Source of the DNA: Aurifilum marmelostoma
Taxonomy: Eukaryota; Ascomycota; Sordariomycetes; Diaporthales; Cryphonectriaceae
Length of the DNA: 64,000 nucleotides
Reading direction: 5' to 3'
NCBI GenBank assembly: GCA_027559495.1
Contig: JAMXSV010000003.1
Coordinates: 3,162,001 to 3,226,000, forward strand
The notes beneath the pieces are model-generated. The model was given only the letters and a program-made list of their open reading frames with translations, had not been told where the DNA came from and made no database searches. Positions 32,375 through 43,694 of the stretch are shown in pieces (position 1 is the first letter of the stretch; each line of letters begins with the position of its first letter). The position numbers were made by a program, and so were the translations under genes.

Positions 32375-33825
32375 TGACAGCAAGGCTCCCGAGACCCTTC
32401 CCAAGTCATTCCCCCTTTCAATTTCTGGCGCTTCACTGTTCAATCATCAGCTAGCCTGAGCACAAGACTTCCATTTCTCACGCGTCTCAGCCATGTTGTT
32501 CTTTGTCTCACCCATGGCCTCAGCACTGTTGTCAAGAGACTGTAGTAAGATAGACAGTGGGAAGTGGTTATACCAACATGTTGTTCTGCTTTGGAATTGA
32601 CCATGTTATTATACTACTACCTAAGGGACATGGACATTCTAGAATGGAGGGGCCATCGGTTCTGTATTTGCTTCTGCCTTCACAGTCTATTTTTGAGGAA
32701 TTGGAGGAATTACACTTTCTAATTCAGAGGACGATCAGGGGAATATGTGGTTTTGCGAATGGGCACCTGTGAATCAGTAGACATATTAATGTCATCGTAT
32801 GCGCCCCATTGTCTCAAGTTCTTCTGGTGTCACTCCACTTGCAGCTCATTAATGTGCAGTAATTTACAAGGCTTGATGTGGTGCCAGTGTACCCTGTGAT
32901 AAAGTTCATTTCCCCATATTATACTAAAATTGTTGATATGGGAAGCCAACGAGATGAGACCCAATAGGTATCAAATATGCATGTAATCAGCTACCCACGA
33001 CGCATTACCAAGCAGGGCTTATCTATACACATGATACGCGTCGATAACCAAGAGTCATCATCCTCACTCAGCTCTCTAGAGCACCAATACATCCTTTCCC
33101 TCTATCATCTCTGCCTGTTGTGCCTTGAAACTCTGGAGGTAGGAATGAAAGCAGGGACTTGGACCTTCCCTCAAGAACCAGGCAGTCTCTCCTTCCTCTC
33201 CTCATCGTCATGGTTTCATCTTCATCAGGACATCCAAAAAATCAAAAAAAGCTGTCCTCTGTCCATCCTTACCCAACCACTCGTGTATGTCTTTGGCCTT
33301 TCAGATGTTTGTGTCCGACCACCCCAAGAGGACTTAGATTAGACTGGAAGAGATAGAAAGAAGAAGCAGAGAAGTCAACAAAATCCGCACCTCCCAGTCT
33401 CTTATTTCCAAAAAGGAGGGGGGTTTGGATAACACAAAATCAAAGTCGATCGGGCTAGACAATGTTGAAAAAAATGGGGGTGGTCGATCCTTGAACGCCG
33501 AAAACGAATGGCTGGTTGAATTGGCTTTGATGGAATAAAAAAGTGTGTTCGGCCGTGCGTGGTACATTCACCATCTATCCTTGGGTGAATAGGGTGTAAT
33601 AATAGGTTTGAAGGGGAAAGCTGGAGGTCGAGCTGCGGATGGCTAGGACATGTCCGGAATTATCTCATGATCGTCGATCGAGGGGTGCGTTTCTTCGCTG
33701 CTGCTGATGGCCACTGAGGGAGCCATGAGGGCAGATTCTCTCGAGACCACGTCACCGCCTGATGTTCTTTTCTGGATCGTTAGAAGGGATTGTAGTCCGT
33801 CACCCAGGCTGGAAGTGCTTGTCGT
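32375..33825. other. Convergent spacer, partly AT-rich
   Basis: About 1.45 kb separate the protease (+) and a coiled-coil gene (-). The stretch 32540-33000 is AT-rich. Frames at 32977-33342 (+) and 33334-33567 (-) lack any family resemblance. Nothing else seen. Confidence 0.45.
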
Positions 33826-34982
33826 CTAGTGATCCTGTTCGCCGTCGCCATCTGAGCCGGGCACAATTACAAAGTCAGCACTTCCGCTCTCGGACCCAAT
33901 GGTTCGCACGCTCTTGATGGATCTGGCGTCGGGTGCAGTTGGCTTGGAAGGAGAGTTAAGAATGGAGTGCTGGTGGTGGTGGTAGTGCTGGCTTCGAAGC
34001 TGCTGGGCTTGACTGTGAAGGAAAGTTGGGCTCGCCCCGGTCCCAGGCCCGGCGGTCCCAGCTCCGACAACACCACCACTACCGGCAGTGTTGCTCATCA
34101 TCCGCGGGAGCAGCAGCTGGTGACGGTACCGGGGATAGTCTGGGCCGAAGGAAGTGGTAAAAGGGTCGGGAACAAACTCGTATTCACCTTCACTAGCGGT
34201 TGGCGTGGGCGGCAGGGCCCCAGGGACCGCCTGCTGGCTCGCCTTGGCCGTGCCCGGTCGCGACCCGCCGTGTTTCTGGTCTGCTGCTGTGGCCATGAGG
34301 GTGCTGTCGCTCGGCTGGGGGGCGACCTGCCGCCGTTCAGGAATGGCGGCCTGAGGTGCTGGCGCGTTGCCGTTGCGCCTCAGCCGCTCCTCCATCTCGC
34401 GGATTCGCTGCTCCAGAAGCTCGAGCTCGGTAGCTTGCGTCTGAACGGTCTGCTTGCTGTTTAGGGGGTGAAAGCTTCTTGTCAGCCCTTGGCTCTCCTT
34501 GTTCTCTCCTCTTGTCTCTCTCCCTCCTCTTTTGTGCTTCGTCCTTCCGGAACAGGACTGTGCAAAGTATATAAGTGTGGGGCGAAGGGAGGGGAATTCT
34601 GCTGCTCGATTGTAGGAACAAATCAAATGATCTCTGCTCGCTGGGTTACACACCGCTCGTCAAGCTTGGCGTCCAGGTCGGCGACGCTGTTGTCGATACG
34701 AAAGATGCCCTCGAGCTCGGCGGAGAAAGAGCGGGCGATGGTACTGGAAGAGGCATGCATATATGTCAGCCCTTCTTCTTCTTGTCTTTTCCTCCCTTTG
34801 GCCGCACGTGGACACAACGAGAAGAGGAATGGGGATGGTAAGAGGAAGAGACCAGAGCGTACGATTGAGGACGGCGGGCATTGGGCTTCCAGTCCTTCTC
34901 GAGATCCTCGTCGGAAACGAAGTCCACCTTTGGCGCCCCCCTTGGCGGGCTGGACAGGAGTGCTGGTGGGCGAGGTCGCCAT
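33826..34982 (-). CDS. Conserved coiled-coil protein, one-base frameshift in exon 1
   Basis: Three exons (34982-34863, 34743-34654, 34456-33826) with introns of 119 and 197 bp would encode about 279 residues. The start reads MATSPTSTPVQPAKG; then the natural frame switches to KVDFVSDEDLEKDWKPNARR, which is the phase that splices correctly into exon 2 (STIARSFSAELEGIF) and exon 3 (KQTVQTQATELELLEQRIRE). The switch falls on a G6 run of the coding strand (C6 at 34936-34941); with five G the whole gene is open. Exons 2-3 form a coiled coil of about 60 residues, and the remainder is disordered, with Pro, His and Ser runs and an acidic end (VIVPGSDGDGEQ). I recognise no function; scaffold or trafficking roles are only guesses. 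As written the exon-1 frame does not enter exon 2. Confidence 0.6.
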
Positions 34983-37900
34983 TTGCGCAGATAGTGTGCT
35001 TGACGATGTGTCGGATGTGTTTTTTTTGTGTGTGGTGGCCCAAGCTGCTGCTGCTGCGAGTGCCTGTAGGGACGGAGAAGGAGAGCGAGAGGGAGCAAGA
35101 GGGAGAAAGAGAAGCTGATCCGGGATGAAGACCGCAGTGGAGACGTCAGGAAGAGCGAAGCTGTGGTGTCAAGGTCGAGAGAGGCGAGGGAGGCTCTGGA
35201 TGGTGGGATAAGGGCGGAGTGGCCGAGGGAGAGGAGAAAAAGGGTCGTGCTGGATATTCTTGTATGAGTGAAGATCGGGGTTATAATGAGTTGGTATTAA
35301 GCGAGTCGTTGCAGTGAAAGGGGGGTCCGGTTTATGTTGGACGTGCCCACCTGCAATAATACAAGCATGGCGGTTTGATAATAAATAGCACTAGCCTAAG
35401 TACTTACTTTACCTTCAGTACAGAAACCCAAACACCGCTGCTCAGCAGCTGACAGTCTATCGCTTCCCCCCTGGCCCCTGGCACGTGCGGGACCCCTACC
35501 CCAAGTTGCTTGGCTCGATTGGTACTACCCGCAGTGGGAGACTCCCTGACCCAATGGCTGCCGGGCTAACCATTCGGCGGTAAAACTGACCACAACAGCG
35601 CTAGGGACCCGTCCCTTGGGTTACTCGTAGCGTTGAGGGGCAACCTGCCACAGGGCGTTGAGCCGCCAACCGCTGGAATCTCTACAGGCAGGCCCTGTAG
35701 TACGGTGGTATGTATTGGTGTACTGTACTGACCTAACCACCCCTGGCAACCAAGTTGGTAGGGGGTGGGGGAGGGGTCAGTTGGGCACCACCAAACCCGC
35801 TCACCTGCACCTCTTAATCTTCCAAAATCCTCCACGAGGCCAGGCACAGTTGGGACCAGCTGAGAAGAAGAGAAGGGGAGAGGGAGGAGAGAGAAAACAT
35901 GACCATCGAGAATCACCTGTACAGACAAGGACGTCGCCAGATATCAGGTGCAAATGTCAGGCCTGAGACGCTTTCTTTCTCACCGAGAGCAGCAAGTGCC
36001 CGTCACATCGGAATGCTTCTTCCAGCCGCAAGACTCATCGAATCAAACCTTACGATGCAATGAGGATATCACTGGCAAGAGCGCATTGTCTTCCCTCTGC
36101 AGCAACGCCCCTTTCATCTGAGCCAACTGGCCACCCCTTCATGCGGCTCAAGCCCAATGCATAAGTGTACCTACGGAGGAACGCCCCCTTATCTGACTAA
36201 CCTGGGGAAAGATCATCCATCTCCCTGCGATTTTCTGCTTTGCATAGTAGCATTCGCCTCCTATTTCCGGCATTCACCGCTCGCAATCATGGGTATCAAA
36301 TCCATTCGCAGGGCTTCTGTTGGGCGCCTGAGTATTATCTGATGAGTGGCAAACATACTTGCGTTCATTCCTCCCACGCAGCGTCATTCTGAACGACCGC
36401 AGGATTCTAAACATAGACGATTGCTTTGTTTCTTTCTCAATCCCTAGAGAACATGCGCGCCGATCATGGCTATGCTCACAACTTTGACTGGTCTTGTAGG
36501 TCTACTTCAGGGATGTGCTGCGCGCCGTCGGATCACCCCTCCTTATTGTCGTCGACTATGACGTCTGGCTGGCCTTGTTTTTCGATGTTCACTTCCTCTC
36601 TGATCTAGTTGCCCTCCCGATTCGTCCTCCCCTTGCCGTCTTTCTACGCCGTATCGCCATCGCCAATTTTGGAATGGGAAAGGGCCCAATATTGAGCTGC
36701 GACATTCTGAGGGGCTCGAGATGGTGCTACGAAGAATCCGAACTCTCACCGTGCGAACCTGATGGCGTCAAAGGCAAGATGGGCATGATTCGTGCTCATG
36801 TGATTCGCGAGTCCAGCTGATGAGATACATACTGTAGTACCATATCTGAGCTGCGGAGTCTGCTCCATCGGTTGCTCTGAAGAACAATCTCTTCAACAAG
36901 CATAGGTAGATCCCTAGCACCGGTGGTTATTATTACGATGCCTATGGTGCTCTAACAACGCCCATCTCATCCTTGTGTGCCGGATCTGGTGCGCCCTGTG
37001 GGCACAAGAAGAAACCTCCAGCACTATTACACCAACCATTCTTATAAGTGGCTGTTTGTTTCCTCCGCCCACTGCGATCTTCCACGACTCCCATTCAGGA
37101 GCATTACAGTAGCACATTCGATAGCCAGCCCCTCGTCCCCCGCCTGTTTCTATCACTGCTTAGCCAACATTAATCTCATCATTTACGGGCAGTGGTTGAC
37201 GTCGGAGAATTAGTAGGAGAGGCCCTGTAGATAATCTATGCTGCACGAGCCAGGGGCTGCCATCATTTGGCACAGATCCACTGCTTATTTCCACATCGCG
37301 CCTCTAATTTTATCCGCAGAACCAGCGCACGACCCTCTCACTGTCCTGGCCTTGTTCTGCGAGCTGCTGCTGTGTCTACCCCACGATGATGATCCTGTTG
37401 ACTCGCTGCTATCATTTATACTATGGTCGAATCCTCGATGGCGGCATGGACCGTCGAGTCATGCTGTCGAGTCACCAAGTGAAGTCATCATTGACACGAC
37501 CTTAGAGTCCAGCCTTCCGAGGAAGCGCATGTCAATAGATGGTCCTTGTGATGCTCGACTTCTCATAAACGTGCGGCTCTGCACCTGCATCTGGGGGGAA
37601 AAAACCACGAGTATGCGATCCATCAGTTCTCTGTCATATATAGCCCTCATTTTCTCGTTAAATATCGAAAACGGAGTAGTGCAAGATGTCCGTCATGTTT
37701 GCTTCAGGCTTTGGAAGAAGTTGCTTGCAGGCTCGGCTGCTGGGCTTTCAAGGTTGCTTTCTGTTCGACAGGATGACCTCGAACTTGTACAAGACCAAGG
37801 GGAAGAAATGTTGATTGTCTTTCTTCAAACGTGCTCTGAAGAATTGGCTTGCAATCATCGTCGCAGACTTCCAACACCTCCAGCACCCAACAAACACAAA

Positions 37901-38541
37901 CACACAGTCAGAGCGATGATGATCTGTAGGTAAGAGAACGAAGGAACATTGGGAAGAAGCGAGTACACACTTGGACGATCCAGGCATAGCTGAATTATGT
38001 CAGCAATGTGGCAGATTTGATTGGCCTGATTGCCCTATCTTCGGTGCCGACTCCTGCTACGAGCAGCTCCCATAGCTGACCCGCGCCTTCCCCCCAACAA
38101 GCAAGGCAAACGCCGCCAATAGCAGTTAACACGTGACAGTGGGAAAAAGCTATCCAGCGACGACGACCTCTGCGATCGCGAACGGCCCAGACAGCCTGAA
38201 TATCCACATTCACTTGATGACATCATCCAAATAGCCATCAGAATCCTTTTCAGCACTCCACTGAGGCCTGTTGTATGTTTTTGAACCGTGTCTTGACGCG
38301 TCTTGCCGCTTGTAGAAGGGCCCTCTCGTCTGACCGACCCGCGAAAGCAACATAGGGACGACGAAGACGACGACAACGACGACTTCAATCGTTCGCATCG
38401 TATTGAACCGCGTCACGCCAGCGCTGCATCACATAAGACGCACCTGACCCGAGCAGTCGCCCGTCGGTCACCGTGGCGCCCATTCATCTCTTGCAGCGAC
38501 GAGATTCTCCCCTCGTTGATTGGCGGGAGGGACTCTGGGGG
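34983..38541. other. Divergent promoter region, one possible orphan frame
   Basis: About 3.6 kb between two divergently transcribed genes. Apart from the candidate frame listed at 37238-37933, I see only short unrelated frames (such as 36515-36820 +, 101 codons). No repeat family or RNA gene recognised. Confidence 0.45.
37238..37933 (+). CDS. Possible orphan gene (231 codons), doubtful
   Basis: This is the longest frame in any spacer that does not lie over another gene. It opens with ATG, runs 231 codons, and contains hydrophobic stretches (LTVLALFCELLLCL, ISSLSYIALIFSL) and a charged helical part (RQDDLELVQDQGEEMLIVF). I recognise no domain. A frame this long in non-coding DNA is uncommon but possible across 64 kb. 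Codon third positions are not obviously biased, unlike LHS1 or tubulin, which argues against expression. Confidence 0.2.
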   Translation: MLHEPGAAIIWHRSTAYFHIAPLILSAEPAHDPLTVLALFCELLLCLPHDDDPVDSLLSFILWSNPRWRHGPSSHAVESPSEVIIDTTLESSLPRKRMSIDGPCDARLLINVRLCTCIWGEKTTSMRSISSLSYIALIFSLNIENGVVQDVRHVCFRLWKKLLAGSAAGLSRLLSVRQDDLELVQDQGEEMLIVFLQTCSEELACNHRRRLPTPPAPNKHKHTVRAMMICR

Positions 38542-41500
38542 ATGGTTCACGCGACATCCTACACGCCTCTGGAGTCGCTACTATTATTTACATGGATCCG
38601 CACCCATGGCCTCGAGGCATTCGATGCTGCCGCGTTCCCACGCCTCTCCCACGATCTCATCAATAACGACACCATCAAACAGGATCCCACCTATGATGCG
38701 TCACGCCTGACACCCGAGTCCCTCAAGGAGCTCTTCCTGCACCTGCTGCAGGAGGAGCTCAACAAAGACGAGGCCGCCCCGAATGAGCCTACTCCTGCCG
38801 ATGGCTCTCTGTCTCCAAACAGCAGGAAGAGGAAGCGTCCTGGATCTGCGCCAAAGGTCACCTCCCTGATCGAGGCTCGCCAGCATGTCCACAGGCTGCC
38901 CGATGCCGAGGCGGTGCTCTATCTCAAATACAAGCAGAACGTGACTCAAAAGCTATGGCAGGAGCAGCAGGCCATGCGCCGGCTCGAGGAAGAGATCAGG
39001 CAGCTCGAATTGCAAGAAGCTGAGGCCCATAAGAATGCCGCCAGTGGTACTGGTGGCCCGAGTACACCTGTTGGGAGAGTGGAAGAACCTACGAGTCGTC
39101 TACCGAGCAGTGCACAGGCTGGTGGTGATGTACGAAAGCCGCCGACACCGCAACCTAATGGAAATGTTGTTCGGCCGACACCACCCACGCCAGTGCAGGC
39201 TGCCGCACACAAGAATGTGCAGCCACCACCGCCGCCACAGACGCCATCTACCAGGCCGCCGTCTGCAACACCCACTCCTCTCCAGCCGCTGGCTCAACGG
39301 CCACCTGTCGTGTCTCCAGGTCCTCCTCCCCTTGGCCCAGGTGCAAATATCGGACCACAAGAGCCTGCCAAAGCTCCAAGTGCACCCCATCCGATCTTGC
39401 AACGGCCACCATCACAAGGTTTACCCCACCCCCCGCCTCATACAGGGCAGCCCATCTCTGCTGCGCCGCCAGCAACTGAGGCTCTGCAGAAGCCAGCTTC
39501 GGCGCCAAAGCCGGCAACGCCGAATCAAGCATCGCAAAGTCCTCAAATCCCAGCGCCCATGCCAGGCTCACTTAAGTGGGAGCCGCCCTATCAGCCTCGT
39601 CCTGGCTCTCAACAACAGAGATCACCCTCCAACCCTCCCCCCGTCGCTCCGCCACAACCACCACATCACCCCCCGCAGTGGAGTGCACAGCATCCTTTAC
39701 TTTATTCCCGACCACCACCAGCACCGCTGCAACCTGCTCTACCAGGGCAGCATCAACCTCAGCATCCATCCCAACAACAAACACAATCCCAGCCAGCCGC
39801 ACGCCCCATTCTTGCGGCTTCTCCTCAACCAGGTGCTCAAGGTCCGCCTCTGCAGCCGGCGCCCATGAGATCTCATTCGGGGTCTCCCGTCACTCTGCAG
39901 CAAGCCGTTGGTGCGCCTTCGCCGTTACCAGGCACTGCACGCCTGCCGCAATCACCATACCAACATCATCAACAAGTATTCCCACCACCACAGTCACTTG
40001 CACCTCATCACAACCGAATAGTGCCAACCGTGGCGGCGACACCCTCGCCTGTTTCGCCTGCCAACGCTCCCCAGCAGCTATGGCCCAAGTCTCCAGCCCC
40101 GACACAGGCACATCAAGCCGGACCTCAGCCAGGCCAGCCAGGTGCCCCAGTTCCCCATGGCCAGCCCATACCGCAACCTTCGGGATACAATTCGCCCTAT
40201 CCCCAGGGCCCGCGTCCTACTGTGCCTCCCCCGCATTCTTCCTCAACCTCCACAGGCTTCCACCCCAGGCCCTGTAGCCCGGCGTCCTCATCCGGTCTTG
40301 CCACAGACCCCTCTCACGATGCCATTTTATGCGCGCCCTCAGGGAAGCGGTACAAAATGGACCGCAGCGCAACCGACGCCCTCTACCCCGGGACCTATTG
40401 TCGGCGAGGTGCAGAGCCCTGCTTTTGAGCCGCTGAGCCCTGTTCTGCAGACTGCCAGTCTCACAGGGCCTTCTGCCAAGAGGCAGCAAAAGCCAGCGGA
40501 ACCCGACGCGTCAGGTGCAAAGAGACTGCAGAAACCTCCCCGCGGTGCACCGATTGGAGAGGACAATCGGCAAGACAAACGGGCCCCCTCGGTCACATCG
40601 CCACGTGATGGCCAAGACCAGATGGAATCGGAATCTACCACCAAGGTTAAGCGCGAGGATGCGACTCCCAGGCCACTTGAGGATGCTGGCGACACGACAG
40701 CCGACGAGAGTGTCTCTGGTCGCCGCCAGACTGCTTCTCCACGCACATCCAGAGCTGCTGGAAAGCGCAAACGCCAGGATTCGGCCACCCCCGAACAGCA
40801 GCAGCGAGCAGCATCCGAGTTCCAGCCGCATCTTCAGCAACCACCTCCTCAACCTGGCATTCCAACACACGTGCTCTGGACTCGTGGCTTCCCCCGAGTT
40901 AGCGCCTCGGCCCTGGGACAGATTTCAAGTCACAAGAATGCCAATATGTTCCAGAATCGGATCAGACCAAAGGAGGCTCCAGGGTATGAGGGGATCATTT
41001 ACAAGACACAATTCCTAAAAAACATTCAGAGAGCCATCACTGCGGGGCACAAGGCAGCCGCCGCCGCCGCCGCTGCCCTGCCGGACGGCGATCCCGGTAC
41101 CAGCAGCGTTTGGCTGCCCATCAGCGAGGAACTCGTGCCTCCTCGCGCCATCATCAACAGCGCGCAGCTCGAGCGCGAGCTCATTCACATGTTTGCGAAC
41201 GCCATCATGTATAATCTGGATCCGGACCGCGGCCCTGGTCCTGCCTTCATGCAGGGCAGTGGTGTCGGCGAAAAGGGAGCCACCGAGGCGCATGGCCGTG
41301 CCCAGAGCCACGGTGCAGGTGACGCACCGAGCATGATCGGATATAAGGTTGATGAGAATAGCGTGGTCAAAGACACCCAGTCCATGTTCGCTGAGGTCGA
41401 CAAGCTGCTCATTGAGCTGCGCTCTACAGAAGCGCAGCCTGGCATTCCACCTGCGCCTCTACCACCGGGAGCCGTGCCTGCCAGTGAGAGGCTGGCGCGC

Positions 41501-41656
41501 GGGTCCATCGCGACAGTCACGGACCAAGGGCAGACGCCTGGCCCAGGCGTGGGTGGATCTTTCGTGGACGAAGAAACCGAGGAACAGCAGACAACGGATC
41601 GTGAGAATGACGGCACGAGTGGTACAGCGAAGAGGCGACGGCATGCAAGGGGCTGA
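38542..41656 (+). CDS. Bdc1/BRD8-like bromodomain protein (NuA4 subunit?), one-base frameshift
   Basis: Two overlapping frames (to 40428, and 40142-41656) form one gene of about 1037 residues if one base is removed from the C5 run at 40228-40232. The N-terminus (YTPLESLLLFTWIRTHGLEA, then LTPESLKELFLHLLQEEL) and the following coiled coil match fungal bromodomain proteins of the BRD8/Bdc1 type, which belong to the NuA4 histone acetyltransferase complex. A Pro/Gln-rich disordered stretch of about 500 residues follows. Near the C-terminus a divergent bromodomain is visible: TRGFPRVSASALGQISSHKN, NMFQNRIRPKEAPGYEGIIY, then LERELIHMFANAIMYNLDPD with the Asn expected for acetyl-lysine contact. It should act in the nucleus. 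The first ATG in frame is 38542; the frame is also open upstream from a GTG at 38473. A 34-bp GT-AG pair could also restore frame but is too short for a normal intron. Confidence 0.7.
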
Positions 41657-42062
41657 GCTGAACGAGGGTATTGCATGCCCGGTGTCCTCGCACCCTAAGA
41701 TATTGACAACTACTTCAGGGTGGCTCGCATTCACAGTCCGCTTACGATAGTCTACCCCTTTTTTGGATGGCATTTTATTCGGGCGGGTCTTGAAGCTGGC
41801 ATGGCGGCGGCATTACCTCCTTGCTTGTCGGAGGGACTCGGGCTAGACCAAAATAACAGTCGATGGGGTACTGACTGACCTTTAGCAGCTTCTAATACAG
41901 AAATTTAATTCATCCTTTGCGAGGCCTATCGAGGCAGTGAGTGAGTCCCTTCGAGCCCAGTGAACAAGGAGAGAGGGATTAAGAACGAGGGGGTATCATT
42001 TATCGCAGTGCTCGGATCTAATAATAGTACACTACACTGTATCATATCATCATCATAAATCT
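41657..42062. other. Convergent 3' spacer
   Basis: This 406-bp stretch holds the 3' ends of the bromodomain and membrane-glycoprotein genes. AT-richer toward the right (TAATAATAGTACACTACACTG near 42019). No gene. Confidence 0.5.
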
Positions 42063-43694
42063 TCAAGCCTTCCTGCTGGGGCTCGTGCCCAGCCGTCGTC
42101 CACGCACCATCACCTTCCCAAAGGTCCCCTGGCTAAGCCTGTCGAAGGTGCGCACCTTGAGATGCTGCTCATGCTGTGGACTTGCATGACCAAAAGTCTT
42201 GTCTCCACCATCACTCGACGACGACGACATGCTAAGGGGCCGGGAGTACGCGGCATCAGGGATCGACGGGAGTTCCGATTCACTTCCCCATCGCCCCTCG
42301 CCCTTCTCCTGGATGAACGTCTCCCAGTCCCCCGAGGATCTCACAGACCGCTGCGTCCACCGGGACCGTGAGGACGAGCGAGATCGAGCAGTGGTGGAGG
42401 AGCGCGCCACGCGGGACAGCATCCTCGACACCCAGCTCGCGCGTGATGACAGCCTCAGGACGTGATCTGCCTCGAGCTCCACGGGCTCGTTGTATCTTGT
42501 ATAGCCCGACGGTAGCTTCTCGGAGCCTGACATCTCAAATGGAGGAGCAGCGGGCATCCCGGTGTCTAGTTCCGCGGGGAGTTCTCGGGGGGAAGGGATG
42601 GTAGGGAGAGCCTTGTTATTGTTGTCTCGCGGGTTTTCCTCGTCAACAGGTCGCCCGCCTATCCAGGCTCCCAGGCCAACGGCCCTCGGGCCTGCGCCAT
42701 CGTCGTCTCTGGACCGCCGCTTCCAGGTGAGGTTCCAGAATTGTTGGTTCTGATCTTGACTGGATCGAATCTTGAAGAGGCGGAACAGGCACAGGGACAC
42801 GACGATGAACAAGGCCGAAAGCACCACTGCTATGACTGCCACGGTGGCTAACCTGTTGTCTTCGGTGCTCGATTGCATTGCACCCAGTGCTGAAGTCTGG
42901 GATGAGGGAGCAGAAGCAGCGCTCGAGGCTGTCGTTGAAGTGGGATCTGTTTCAGTGATGATGGTGCTGCCGGCAGAGGTGACTGTTGTGGCCACGACAA
43001 CGCCTCTCGTGGTAGGCGTTGAAGTCGCGGCGTTTGTGAGTGCAGCAGGCACGGCTGCTGCGGTCAATGTAGACGAGGGCACGCTGGAGCTGGTAGCAGA
43101 GGAAGAAGAAGCGGAAGAAGACAATGTCAGGCCCGGCGTAAGGGGATGCGTCTCGAGGATGGACAGGTCAGACTGCTGAAAACGGATCTGCAGAGGAGGG
43201 CCGACCGTGAAGAGGGTGTCGCCATTGCTGGTCGCCCCCCAGACGCCACCCCGGAAGTCTGTCAAGTCGGTCGTGCAAGACTGGCCGCTGGAAATGCGCG
43301 TGAATAACGAATATCGTCACCGAAGGGTCTGAATCAAATTTTGCTCGTGGCACAAGATGATGGATGATGCTTGCATCACTTACCTCGGGACGCAATAGGC
43401 TGCTGTCTCGCCTGCCCGAACAGCTGGGAACCCCTCAGTCGTCCTGGTCGTCGTGATGCCACAGCCCGGGCCGACCTCGAACCCGCTCGGACAGATGGCG
43501 GGAGAGTAATAATGAAAGCCTTTGTTCTCGAGGTTGGCCACCCAGCCTGGCGGGACGCACGAGGCGGGGCCTGAAGTCGGAAAGGGAGGGAATTGAGAGG
43601 GATCTTTGCTGCTCGTCAACAGCCACGTTGTAGCACACGGCGGAGTGAATATGGTTGTGAGGGCTGCAAGTGGTGCAGTGATGGAGGCAGACAT
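42063..43694 (-). CDS. Single-pass Ser/Thr-rich membrane glycoprotein, Mid2/sensor-like
   Basis: Two exons (43694-43384, 43287-42063) and a 96-bp intron (GTAAGT...TTCCAG) encode 511 residues. The N-terminal half is extracellular in style: Cys-containing residues 1-150 (TTIFTPPCATTW, YCVPSGQSCTTDL) and then a Ser/Thr/Ala-rich stalk suited to O-mannosylation. One membrane helix lies at about 248-270 (TVAVIAVVLSALFIVVSL), followed by a basic stop (RLFKIRSS). The cytoplasmic tail of about 240 residues is Ser/Arg-rich (STTARSRSSSRSRW) with many possible phosphorylation sites. This layout resembles wall-stress sensors such as Mid2 or Wsc, but no WSC domain is present, so a sensor role is inference. 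No signal peptide is evident after the chosen Met; many fungal relatives start this way, though a missed upstream exon is possible. Confidence 0.7.

Noticed and set aside
40150..40255. A 106-bp intron as the cause of the bromodomain-gene frame change
   Set aside because: Donor GTTCCC is poor and the removed sequence continues the Pro-rich coding pattern.
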